Below are positions 21,918 to 32,543 of a stretch of 64,000 bases of DNA, in pieces. The notes below the pieces were generated by a model. It did no database searches. It was not told the DNA's origin and was given only the letters and a program-made list of their open reading frames with translations. Location of the stretch: positions 1,240,001 through 1,304,000 of the forward strand of contig JAWWNJ010000012.1 in assembly GCA_037176885.1 (NCBI GenBank), read 5' to 3'. Each line of letters starts with the position of its first letter. Position 1 is the first letter of the stretch. The position numbers and the translations under genes were made by a program. This stretch comes from Favolaschia claudopus. Lineage: Eukaryota; Basidiomycota; Agaricomycetes; Agaricales; Mycenaceae.

Positions 21918-23630
21918 CTACGCGCATCGCAAACTCCAACTCCCCATTCTGCGCCATGTTTTCGATTGCTGACCGAGTCCCCGGATGTACCCCAGAATCC
22001 ACGACACGCAACAGTCAAACGGCGCGTTTTCAAGCTCCCAATGAGCTACGGCGCCCACCCGTTTCTCAATGAACTCGAGTAACACAGCATCGCTGAACTT
22101 TCCTACCGTCTTGAAGTCGACGGAGGCAAGCATCGGCGAGAGGCTGCTGGGAATGTCGTCGGGGTTCGGGGAGAGACGCTTGAGTAAGGTGTCCGTGATG
22201 AGTACATGGCGGGGGTTGTTCGGCAGTACCACGTCGGCGTGGTCCGTAACATACAGATCCCGTAACGTCGGCAGCTCGCGCAGGCATTCAATCAGCTCCT
22301 CCTCCGTGATGATAACGTGGTGGAGGTGCAGCGTCTCAAGCTGAGAATGACCCTGACATCGAGAACGTTGGAAGAAGGCCAGACCTTGGGAATGCGGCCA
22401 GAGAACAGGCTCCTCCCTCAACGCATACAGGAGAGAGAACCGGGCCAAAGATGGAAGCTTGAGGGCGTCGAGAATCTCTCCCAAAACACGTTGCGAAAGA
22501 GTCCGCGGCCCCAAACCGGCGACAGTCGCGGTAGCGAAAGAAAGGTCGCGAATTGCAGACTCGACCAAAGGAAGTTGAAGTGGTCTGTCGTCGATGGCGA
22601 AAGCGTCGAGATCGACGTGAATCACAATACTGTGGGAGAGGCGGGGCAGCAGCATGATCAAGGGGAGGACATCCTCTGGAACAAGGTTGCTGCAGCAGAA
22701 GAGCAAGAGTTGCTCCATCGGCAGGGGCTGCAGCACGTCGACAGGCCCGCAATAGTAGAGCGACTTCAGTAGCGGGGCGTCGGAGAAGTACTCCACGATA
22801 TTCTTGGGCCCCCCCGCCGTGTCTTCGTGGATGAACCGCAAGCGTAGCCTCTCGAGGAGGGGCAGATTGTAATGTACCATCTTGAAACAGGGCGCCATCA
22901 CCGAGTCGATGAGTAAGTTGGCAGACCGCCATCGTGTCGAAGACTGAGCGAGGGCGACTAGCCCAAATGGGTGGCATCGAGGTACGAGCGCCTCAACGTC
23001 TATAGTGAGTTCATTACCACGCATCAAAGCGTTGTGCAGTAGCTTGGAAGCTTGAAAGAGCGACTCTGGGACATCCTCCATCTCCCCTTCGGTCGCCCAC
23101 GAACGCATATCCATGGTAATGGAGGACCAAAGCAACGGATCGGAATCGACAAGCATATGCCATTGGTGGCACACTTGAGCGATGTTGGCAAGATCGCCGC
23201 CCGCGAGGCGTCGATATTCCTTCAGTGTTGCCTGATCTCTGTTCTGGTCGAAGACGGGGTGGTCGGACTCGACCGCCGCCCAGCAGACTTCGTGAAATAT
23301 GAGCAACAGGACCTCGGTCGGGAGTTTGCGGATTGGAGAGGTGATCGCGCTCGTGCAGCGGTCGAGGAAGTTCTGCAAGGTGGCACGATCAGCCACGACG
23401 ACCTCGGAGAACCTGTCCCTGCTTGCGAGCTCGTTGTCGTATCGTGATATTTCCCCTGGGATGGCATCAATGAGACCGCGAATCTGGTCGCATTCATGTG
23501 GGTTGTATGTGCAATTGAGTCGCATCATACCCAGAAGTTGGGTGTATTGACCGGACGATGGAAGGAGGGTGGATACGGGGAAAGATGGGGTGTAGGGACT
23601 TATGAGGATGCGCTTCACAGAAGAAGTCAT
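21918..23630 (-). CDS. F-box protein, 570 residues, single exon
   Basis: Predicted SCF adaptor. The N-terminal helical lead-in is typical of the agaricomycete family (GEISRYDNELASRDR), then the F-box: PIRKLPTEVLLLIFHEVCW, and VCHQWHMLVDSDPLLWSS. About 400 residues of leucine-rich scaffold follow, including LETLHLHHVIITEEELIECL and LRDLYVTDHADV. The frame is intact with no intron, start at 23630. A nearer start (MMRLNCTYNPHECDQ) is also possible. It belongs to a different F-box subfamily from the genes at 2044, 4503 and 56553. Target unknown. It lies between two inverted degenerate repeats. Confidence 0.85.
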   Translation of the reverse strand: MTSSVKRILISPYTPSFPVSTLLPSSGQYTQLLGMMRLNCTYNPHECDQIRGLIDAIPGEISRYDNELASRDRFSEVVVADRATLQNFLDRCTSAITSPIRKLPTEVLLLIFHEVCWAAVESDHPVFDQNRDQATLKEYRRLAGGDLANIAQVCHQWHMLVDSDPLLWSSITMDMRSWATEGEMEDVPESLFQASKLLHNALMRGNELTIDVEALVPRCHPFGLVALAQSSTRWRSANLLIDSVMAPCFKMVHYNLPLLERLRLRFIHEDTAGGPKNIVEYFSDAPLLKSLYYCGPVDVLQPLPMEQLLLFCCSNLVPEDVLPLIMLLPRLSHSIVIHVDLDAFAIDDRPLQLPLVESAIRDLSFATATVAGLGPRTLSQRVLGEILDALKLPSLARFSLLYALREEPVLWPHSQGLAFFQRSRCQGHSQLETLHLHHVIITEEELIECLRELPTLRDLYVTDHADVVLPNNPRHVLITDTLLKRLSPNPDDIPSSLSPMLASVDFKTVGKFSDAVLLEFIEKRVGAVAHWELENAPFDCCVSWILGYIRGLGQQSKTWRRMGSWSLRCA

Positions 23631-25539
23631 CTTGGTGGCAGACTATGAGAGAAGGAACGTGGAGGATGGGGAGGAAATGTTGTAGGGAATGTAGGAGCGT
23701 TCGTCGCAGAAAACGCTCTGGAGTGCGCTGATGGAAGGAAGGTGTGCAGCTGGGGGATTGATAGTGCTCGGGGAGAGTAGAGAGTTCTTCGCAGAAGACA
23801 CTGTGGTAGTTTGAGAGTAAGAGCGGGGTAGGTGGCAATTGGACACAACACACAAGGTTAAATAAGACGTTCACGCTCCAAAGCTCGTCCACTTGCAGGT
23901 CCCGTGCTCTTCAGCTTCCCCTGGCTGGCCAATGCGTAGAACGCTGCCGCTTATCGTCGCTGTTCGTATGTGTATCCATACACGAGACTCCGCTCGGAAA
24001 CGATCTACTGCTAGAATTAGGTTTGTCTCACCCTGCCCTGCGTCGGGGTCTTGGGACTGCATCGTGAGTTGAAGAGTGAGTGCGATTGCTGCTCGTCGTG
24101 GCAGCCGTGATACATGCTAGGGCGGAGCACATCAGAATGAGAGATACGTGGCGAGACAAAGGTGGGCGACAAACGTACATCCCGTTAATCTTCGCCCTAC
24201 CAATGACCGTCAGCGCTCTGCGCGAGAGGAAGAACGGTCGAGCTGTCGATCAATGAGAATGAGGTGCCGGTGAGCTGGTGAACATCGGCCTTGAGCTTGA
24301 AGTCGTCAGACTAGAACGCAGAACGACCATGACGCGGATCAGTATCATAGACGCGAACGACGAGACCAAGACGCACAGGTAGGTTCCACCGGCCTTTCCA
24401 CGAGCACGAGAATATTTGCGAGAGTTAGGCTGAGGGTCCCAAGCTGCGGGCGTGTCTCAGTCACTGATAAGATGCGTATATTCGAAAGCTGACGTACACC
24501 AAAGGAGAATCGTAGGCACTGTCGGATGTGCTGGCAGAACTCGACGCAGATAGGGTGTTAGTGTCTCGACCTAGTCTAACGAGGCGCTGATCGACGATGA
24601 GGACTGAGGGCGTGTGACGCTGTATTCCGGCTTTAGACTCAGCCAACGCGACATGGAAGTGGGCACCTTGGAGGTTCGCAGGCGCAACAAGGTCGAGTTT
24701 GGAGTGATAACGAGGCGCCGACCAAACGTCCAAGCGCATGGACGCGCATTAGATCAAAGAGCGAAAACGGATCTTGAGAAATGGATTTCAAAAGCACGAC
24801 AGTCTCTGAATTGCGCGGCGCCATCTCGTGCCCGCCAAAGCGATGCGTGCCACAAAGTGCACCATGATGACCTTCCGCGCCTCCTCCGCCTCGAAACTCC
24901 CCCACCCTACGCCGACCTCCAGCTTTGGCCAGCCGTACGTCTCGCGCACTTGACATGTACGTCGAGAGCCAGACAGCGTCGAGGCGTGGAATTCACTGGA
25001 AGCAATAGAGGAACAACGAGAGGGAGACGAAGAAAGATACGTGACCCCCCTTACGCCCCCCACGACCGACGCGTTACGGACTAAGTCAGCGGCATCTCAC
25101 GCTCCTTCACCCCTCGCGAGAGAGATCCTAGGAACTGGTATGATTCGGCGGGTGGCTGGCCCGCTAAGAACCCAATCTATTGAATTGAGGAGACTTGAAT
25201 CCAGTCCTCAGAAACTGTGGACGGAGGAAGAGCGTCCCGGCTTCGAAGCAGTGGTGACGGATGAGAACAAACCCTCCTTCTACCCGGTCGGGCTTGAAGG
25301 TTGACGTGTACTCAGGCGACTTGGCACTTTCAGGCAAATGACAGACGAAGATACATTTAGTGGTCGTGATTCACAAGTATGGGACTATGCGGCCTCGAAA
25401 CTGTCCAGTAAAATTAAGCACTGGCCAGAAGGTATAGAGAGAAAGAGTTTACTGATATTGACCCGAGCGCGGAGCGGATTTCGAAAATCAAGGTGATTGA
25501 GAATAAAGCAAATTCCGATTACCAGACCCTCCATCTAAT
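23631..25539. other. Gene-poor stretch, possible gene relic
   Basis: No gene is firmly supported. On the minus strand, 24460-25063 has coding-like runs (TPSVLIVDQRLVRLGRDT; RETYGWPKLEVGVGWGSF), but they are in different frames and I cannot join them. A piece near 24850-24890 (caaagtgcac context) resembles the inverted repeats at 20740 and 25540. It could be a third, older copy. Confidence 0.3.
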
Positions 25540-26440
25540 ACATGATCCTGAGTGCAAATGAGCATACAAAAAGAATGGAGACGCAAAAACGCACCATCGC
25601 TGCGAGATTCATCAGATGCAAAGAGAAAAACATACTCCGAAGAGCACAGGGAAAGTGAAAAATTCGTTTGCGCCACGACAGCCACAGAGTAGTCTGAATC
25701 GAGTTGCACGACATCGCGTACGACGACGCTCGTGTGCCGCAAAGTGCACTCAAGGATGGTGAAATTGGGAGCTGCATCCATGATCCTAATCGTCTCCTCT
25801 ACGCCTGCACCCGCCCACACCTCGCCAAATGGATCATGAGAAGGGAACTCGGATCCACCGCGGCGCACGAGTCGCAGCGAACCGTACTTATCGTAGGGCC
25901 ACCGTCAGTCCGCCACGCGCGCGCGACCATGCAAAAAGCTAGGAGTATTCCGCGCTGAGCACTCGCGTCGAGAGACAACGAGCTGGTCATGAGGTAAGGA
26001 TGTATTAGCGGGTGCTCGACAAACGGGCGCCGGCGTGGTCAGGGTGTCAGCCTGGTCCTCCACATAGCAGGGGGGTGACGGCCTGAGACGACGCGCGTCC
26101 GGTGACGACGTTTTGCCAACGAGTCTGGCGCGATAGAGACAAGAAAGAGGAGGCAAGCCAATATACCACCCAGTCCCGCGACATATTTCAAGATCTCAGC
26201 TCTTCAGCCCTCCCTCGAATGATCTTTGGGTCAAAAGAAAGAGATCGTCTGTCTGGTGTGCCGCTCAGCCATTACAGCTGGGTCCATCGAGGACCAATCG
26301 AGGGGACTTGAAGCCTCAGACCTTCCCGCTTGTGAGTTGGACGGGGAGCCCTGTGCGGAACGAGCTTCGCGGCTTTGAGGCTGTCGTGGTACAGGAAGAA
26401 CCAGAATTTCAGATTGGTCGTGTTGTGCACTGGCAATTGA
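25540..26440 (-). repeat. Degenerate inverted duplicate, copy B
   Basis: Inverted partner of 20740-21510. Read on the minus strand it shows gctcgttccgcacagggct near its beginning, tctctatcgcgcca, and then tgcactttgcggcacac followed by a QLDSDYSVAVVAQ reading. Divergence is moderate and the copy has an extra segment in the middle. No intact gene. Confidence 0.6.
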
Positions 26441-26662
26441 TTTCCCATCAGCGATCGCGAGCTTCAAGTATTCTCTTCCCATGACAAAAACTCAAAGAAT
26501 ACTGACGGAAAACGTGGATTTCGTCGACGCGAAAATTCGCGAAATTCTTCACCAAGTCCTCACTGCACATGGTGCACGTTGCCTTGGATCGACATTGCAT
26601 TTACAACAATAATGATTAATCGCGTAAGTTACAGAATAAGTACAGTGGTCAACTCGAATAGC

Positions 26663-27870
26663 TCAGAAGGATTTCATCTGAAGGACGTTCAGAAACCGCG
26701 ACTTTCTCCAGATCCAGGTGTCAAGACCGTGACAGAAATGCATAGAGTGCATAGTTTTTGACGTCGCGGTCTCTGAAGTATATTGAGTATAACGACACCA
26801 TCTGCAAAGGAAATACTGAGCAAACCCTATGAGACGTCTAAGCTGTTCCTTGATTGACTCGGCCAATGCGACCCTCTGATGAAGCGAGATGTTACCCAGG
26901 ATCTCGCAAGTGATTGAACGCAGATCGGAGTTGTCCAGCAGATCCGGAACATATTCTAAAAAGCTGGTTTTCTCCGAGTCTGATATTGTTTGCGCCGCCT
27001 CGAGGGAATGGCTGAGCTTCCACAGGATCCTGACTAGATCAAGCAATTCCAAGTGAAGTAGCGTTAACTCTCTGCTTTGCCGAGGGTCCCCTTTGACCAT
27101 TTTCGTTAGATTCCGCCAAACGAATTCTTGCGCCTTGACATCAACGATCGCTCGGATTGCAAATTGCTCGACGCCGGCATGTCTAGTTAGATGATTCCAA
27201 TTAGAATCATTGCCAAAAGAACCGAACGAGATTACCTAGTTTTACTGATCCGGGTAATGATATTCAAAGCCAAGATTCGGATTTCGATGTCATCTGTGTC
27301 GCTGTCTCAAAATGAGAACAAGCTAATCTTTGTCGTAAAGCACACACCTTGACAAGGAGATCAATCTTGGATATATCCAGGACACCCAAGCAATACAGTC
27401 GTAAGACGTGGCTCCAAGCCCGTACAATATATTTTGTATATGCCGGCGAACTGGGGCATAGTCGGAGGTAAGCAGTTCTGCAACAAGAGTCCACTGTTCG
27501 CGTATGGAACGCGAAACCACCGCGACCTCTCTGGTCAGCACCACTCGCCCGACCAGTTCCTCCAGAATCAACGATTTAGTGAGCGGAGAAATGTATTTGT
27601 ACCTAATTCGACAGTGAGAAAGCAATACTCAAGCGAATGTATGACTTCGACTTGGACTTACGCGAGATAACTAAAACAAATTTCCATAATTTCTTCTGAG
27701 AGCCTCGTATCCTGATTTCTTTTTATGAAGCTCCGCACTTGCCGATGGTACATGAGCTTCATTAGAGGTTTGGCTGCAGCATGGATAGAAATCGTTGGCC
27801 CAAGCGATTTACTATCCGACCACCGGCTATGAATGCTTTGAGGCGAGGGGGGGCGATTCGGATGCTGCAT
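26663..27870 (-). CDS. ARM/HEAT-type family gene, copy 2
   Basis: Intact-looking sister of the broken gene at 15841. ATG at 27868-27870 gives MQHPNRPPSPQSIHSRWSDS, then GPTISIHAAAKPLMKLMYHR. Further exons encode KYISPLTKSLILEELVGRV, APVRRHIQNILYGLGA, SDTDDIEIRILALNIITRIS, HAGVEQFAIRAIV and a final exon with FLEYVPDLLDNSDLR and GNISLHQRVALAESIKEQL. Introns of about 45-60 bp follow GT-AG. The family end is expected soon after RRLIG (near 26830). This frame runs on for about 55 residues to 26663, which copy 1 does not share, so the 3' end may include an intron or be extended. Function unknown; ARM-like repeats suggest protein binding. Confidence 0.7.
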
Positions 27871-28474
27871 TGTGGAGGGAGAAGACAAGAATGCAAGTGA
27901 CATAAGCTACAGCTTCAGGTGGTGGTCAATGATGGTGAGATGAGATGACACACAGCCGCCAACAAACACAAGGCATCGGCTTGTATTTCGCACAGCATTC
28001 AGCCCGAAATATAAGCGATGCCTTGTATTTCGTTTTATGCATCGTGCGGGCCGATTCTTAACCGATACCTGATAAATCGAGTCTTGTTTCAGCTGGCCCT
28101 ATTCTCAACCTAAAACAAGACCTCTCGTGCTCATCTTTCGACGCGCACGGAACAAAATACGAAAATATTTCTTTCGGCCAACTTTCGGCTGGGAGGAAAC
28201 AAAGCTGATTTTGGTTTCGCCTTGTCTAATATCGAGCGGCACCACAAGGAAGTCGAAATCTTGCAGAATAGCTTATGTTTCAAATTACTCTATTGGTAAG
28301 TCGAGACAAATTGTTTCGAGATGTAGTCCGGGTCAGCCGAAAGTTCATTTTTTTCGGTGTGAGACAGTGCAATCAGGTTGAGGTTTGAATATTGAGCTGT
28401 ATAGTTACTTGACCTTAGAACTCTGGTATACCCAGCGAACTCCGTTCAAGTAGTTGTTAGTGTATTATTTACCA
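27871..28474. other. Intergenic, upstream of ARM copy 2
   Basis: No gene. Around 27970-28030 the phrases aaggcatcggcttgtatttcg and gcgatgccttgtatttcg form a short imperfect direct repeat. It should contain the promoter of the minus-strand ARM gene. Confidence 0.3.
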
Positions 28475-29040
28475 AATGCGGAAGGTCAAAGCGATATATT
28501 TCACAATCAAATTAAGGTTAGGGTTAGGGGAACTGAAGATCGAAAAAAAGGCCCACCCAGCCGAGTGGCCGTGGTGGGACAGGGAAATATTGAGACGGTG
28601 CATGCACCTAAGCACATACAAGCCGCAGGCGCACTCTGTATGGACAGGGTCGCCGTGCTCTGGAGTGATCTCACGGCCCACAGACCCAGGTAGTTGAAGG
28701 GGCCTGTGCCATCAAGGTAAGTATGAGAGTTGCTCAGAAGACGAGGCGAAGAATTTATACTGCGGCTCGAGCGCACGGACCAAGGACTGTTTGCGTGAGA
28801 TTTTGATATGTTCGTCGGTTATCGTCGATGGGCTCGGAGCATGCCGGAAGTTCAACAAGCAGCAATTCAACTAAGGGTCAAAGCGGGGCAGAAAAGCTGC
28901 CATGGGCGTTATTTAGGGGCAGAATTGTATGTATTTCCCAAATAAATACACGATATCACGCTGCTTAGCAAGTAGTTGAAACGTTGAAGAGTCGGGTTTA
29001 TTGAGCTCAATTGAACCGTGGGAAATCCTAGTGATGGCAA
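28475..29040 (+). repeat. Dispersed repeat with TTAGGG-like core, copy 1
   Basis: About 565 bp, nearly identical over its first 250 bp to the inverted copy at 44831-45387 and more distantly to 33870-34095. It begins AATGCGGAAGGTCAAAGCG, then has ggttagggttagggg at about 28513. Other landmarks are cccagccgagtggccgtgg and ggcctgtgccatcaaggtaa. The last shared words are tgaaccgtgggaaa and gtgatggcaa. No coding capacity, target duplication or inverted ends were found. Confidence 0.75.
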
Positions 29041-29796
29041 TGAAACCTGCAATCGGTTTCCTTCAACTTAAGAGCAGATACCCACGTGAGGTGCAGGTTT
29101 CCTTGTTGTATTAATATTATTGTTGCCACGACTCCTGCAAAAGAGTAAGCGCCTGCCAGGGGTGTCATACTTCATCTACAGCTTTAAATTGGGAGACTCC
29201 AGTGTGCTGGATCACGGATGATACTCGTGTACATAGCCTCCAGTATCCACAAGGCAGTTCGTGCACAGTTCATGGTACAACTGCACAGTGACTGAGCTTT
29301 ATTTTGGAGAAGAATGGCAGGGTCTCCGTTCACAGTACGGATCTCGTTGACTGCGGGCCAATGTTGGTCGTTTGATTTTCAACCGTGAGAATTGATGAGA
29401 GATCAGGCTCTTGGGACGGCTGCGACGGCCGATCGAAGCGGCGATTCGGCCGCGAGCAGTGGCATGATTGCTAGCTTATCACCCTCGGATACGGGGCCGC
29501 CGGTCGCTCAGTGTTTGATTTTTCTTTTGCGTCCAAACGCCTTGAAACACATCAAGGTATGTCATTTTCTGTGAAGATCGCCGTGCTGCCGCAAGAATAT
29601 TACTAGGTTCCGCTAAATCAAATCTACAATCGCGAGCCAGGAGTTCTGCGAACGCCGAAAGGAACATCAACTTGATTCAACTGCGACTGCGTCAGTCAAC
29701 AGAGCAGCGCATAGAGCGCATGTTGACGGAGGGTGTCGTCCCATGGGTGGCTTGGAGTATTTTGTCAGTCTTTTTGTCACAATAAAAGCACGCTGC
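29041..29796. other. Gene-poor stretch downstream of ARM copy 3
   Basis: No gene is supported. A minus-strand piece near 29580-29670 (FAELLARDCRFDLAEPSNIL) looks somewhat coding and could be a relic of another ARM-family exon, but there is no matching neighbour exon. Confidence 0.25.
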
Positions 29797-31848
29797 TTAC
29801 CAAGCCAGATCTTCAAGCTGGGTTTCTACTTCTGCGGTCAGCGATAGAGTGTGATGGAACGCCATGTTGCTCAGGACCGTGGTTGCGTCAAGACGAAGGT
29901 GGCCGGGATCATTCAAAAACTTGGGAGCGTATTTGACAAAATCAGCTGCACATATTGCCCGCGCGCCTTTCAATGAGTAGCTCAATCTGGCCAGCGTCAA
30001 TGCGTCTCCCTTCATAGCAGCGACTTGTGTTGTTATTTCTGCCGAGTGAATTATCTCGAGTTGGATAACAATGCGTCGGATGATATCTCCCGACAGTCTG
30101 AAATCAAATGATTGTTTCAGTTAAATGGGAGTTAAATAGAAGCGCATGTGTCCTCTAACCTTTGCAAAAATGGATCCGGAACACTTCCAATGAGAGTTTC
30201 TAGCGACTCATTGGACGTTTCAATGATTAAGGTCAGAGTGCTTTGAGCAATTTCGCGAATTTGGGGGTTTGGGTCGCTGATGTTTCAACCAGTTAATAAC
30301 CGTTTTGAAAATAAAATACATAGCGCTACCTCAAAAACTCGATGGTTGTTTGCGTGTAGGGAGAAATAGTGCCTTGAATAATATCCCACGAATGACGACG
30401 TATTCCTGGTTCCCGCGAACGCAATAATTCAGACACAAGCGACCACCGCAGATATGGATCCGGAACACTTTCGATGAGTGTTTCCAAGGAGTCATCGGAC
30501 GTCTCAACTATCGAGGCAAGAGTACTTCGGGCACTTTCGCGGATTTGGGGGTTTGGGTTGCTGATATTTCAGTCAATTAGTAACGGCCACGAAAATAAAT
30601 AAAATACGCAGCCATACCTTAGAGACTCAATAGTTGTTTGTGTGTAGGAGGAAATGTCGCCTTGGATGACATTCCACGCATGACGACGTATTGCCGGTTC
30701 CCGTGAGCGTAATAGTTCAGCCACAAGCGACCACTGCAGAAATGGATCCGAAACACTTTCGATGAGAGTTTTTAACGAGTCGTCGGACATTTCAACGATC
30801 AAGGTAAGAGTGCTTCGAGCACTCTCGCGAATGTGGGGGTTTGGGTTGCTAATGAAGTTTCAACCAGTTAATAACGGCAATGAAGTAAAATACATAGCAA
30901 TACCTCAGAGACTCAATGGTTTTCTGCGTGTAGGAGGAAATAGCGCCTTGAATGATATTCCATGTATGCCGACGTATTCCCGGTTCCCGCGAACGTAATA
31001 ATTTCGCCACAAGCGACCACCGCTGCACAAGCGAGAACGCTATCTTCTCTTCATCTTCTTTCGATTCCGAAACAATACCGAGGTCGAGTTCATTCACAAT
31101 CAGCCACTTGTTCGTGTCCATATTTTTATTGTTACTAAAACACCAAAAAGATTAGTGTTATTTCACTGGCATTCGAAGGACCTCATCGTACGCAAGATAG
31201 TCCCAGCAGTAATCTAACCCTTCAGCAGTCCCAACACACTTGATGAAAGCAAAACGTGCCGCCTCGCAAATCTCCGGATCTGCGTCACTGTACCTTGATA
31301 GTAAATTTATAGAATATGCAAGAGATTATGATATTGGACACCTGAAAGCGGAGAAGATTTGAGGCAAGCTGACCCACGACATTAAACTGTCCAAAGGCGA
31401 GATAGCCCGCAGGATATTCCAGGTATGAACCCGTATTCTTGATGGTGGTGAGGCTAAGAGCTCGGAGACGAGGGATACTCTCTCTTCTAAAGACTTGCAT
31501 ACTACTTCCTTATCCCTGCCCGATGTGACTCTGCTATCCAGTTCTTCTAGAATCAAGGACTTGGTAGTGGGGGAAATATATTTGTATCTACAAATTCAAT
31601 GTGAGTGAGATCCGCACTGGAAGTCAATTCATGCCGTACGCAAGATAACTAAGACAAATTTCCATAAGGTCTGGTGAAAGTCGAGTATCTTGGGTTCGCT
31701 TGATGAAGCTTCGCACTTGTCGGTGGTACATGAGTCGCATCAGAGGTCTGGCAGCTGCATGGATCGAGATGGTTGGGCCGATGGACATGCTGTCGGACCA
31801 CCAGCTATAGATGCTCTCCGGTCTTGGGGGGCGGGTTGGCGAGTTCAT
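29797..31848 (-). CDS. ARM/HEAT-type family gene, copy 3, with amplified repeat exons
   Basis: Third family member. ATG at 31846-31848 gives MNSPTRPPRPESIYSWWSDS, then GPTISIHAAARPLMRLMYHR. The next exon reads TKSLILEELDSRVTSG and IRVHTWNILRAI. After an exon with TNKWLIVNELDLG the gene carries a series of near-identical units: LVAELLRSREPAIRRHAWNV, then SSYTQTTIESL, intron, NPHIRESARSTLTLIVEMS and DDSLKTLIESVSDPF. Three such units, each with its own intron, fill 30171-31022. The last exon (AADFVKYAPKFLNDPGHLR, TVLSNMAFHHTLSL) stops at 29797. The exact exon chain was not fully proved. Introns separate repeats cleanly, so exon gain or loss keeps the frame. Function unknown. Confidence 0.65.
30171..31022 (-). 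repeat. Three tandem 284-288-bp exon+intron units
   Basis: The word tggatccg recurs at 30171, 30455 and 30743, spaced 284 and 288 bp. Each unit contains the same order: tggatcc, a caaccccc-type exon start (plus-strand gggggtttggg), an intron of about 55 bp, tcctac-type codons (plus-strand gtgtagg) and acaagcgacca. Introns are as alike as the exons, so whole genomic units were duplicated. Confidence 0.85.
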
Positions 31849-31948
31849 GGCGGAGGAGGCTGAGATGGGTTTCGACTGTGAATGCTACAGCTTTGAAGGT
31901 ATAAATAATGCTACTAGTACTGCGTGATTGACAGATCGCAACATTCGT

Positions 31949-32158
31949 TTAAAGCACTGCCTTAGACAGTGGATCTTTGCTTCCGCTGATCATTTTATCC
32001 AGATTCGATCTCTGAGTCTCGTTGAAACTGATTGACCAGCTATAGTACAGACCATCGAGGCAAATGGCCACGAATGTTTGCCTTTCCTTGGTGACAGCAG
32101 TTAAGTTATGACAAAAATGCAATTGAAGAGACTGAGTTCCAGGTCTAGGCTCATCCAA
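31949..32158 (-). CDS. Possible small protein of 69 residues
   Basis: An ATG-started frame with natural-looking composition (MDEPRPGTQSLQLHFCHNL; FVAICLDGLYYSWSISF; stop after SKDPLSKAVL). It lies between the ARM-family gene and the SMP-30-like gene. I do not recognise it. It may be one exon of a larger gene or chance. Confidence 0.25.
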   Translation of the reverse strand: MDEPRPGTQSLQLHFCHNLTAVTKERQTFVAICLDGLYYSWSISFNETQRSNLDKMISGSKDPLSKAVL

Positions 32159-32543
32159 CCACTACTTAAATTTTCTCAGATATTCTATTGCTATCGGCTT
32201 CCTACAGGATTAGTTTTGGTTGGATTGGTTTCGATTTTCGTCGGAGCCCAACATTCAACTTGAACCGTGAGAGTAAATCAGTGATTGTGCTGTGATCCGT
32301 TCAACATCGGCGATCTCCGATCCTCTTTTGCCATCTCCCACATCGTTCCGGCCTTGTAGTCTTCCCTATCCTTCCACCACTGGTCCACGATGATATCTGA
32401 CAACAATTTCGTTCCTGGGACTCTTGCCATGTGGCTGCAACTCAATTTGTGCTACTGTATTGGCTGTCTCAATGAAGGTAATAATTTCGTTCACTGGATG
32501 AAGGTCATATCCAGGTAGATGTAACTACCAGTAAGTCAGGAAA

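Noticed and set aside
28513..28530. Interstitial telomere or chromosome end
   Set aside because: Only two TTAGGG-like units within a longer dispersed repeat; not a telomere tract.
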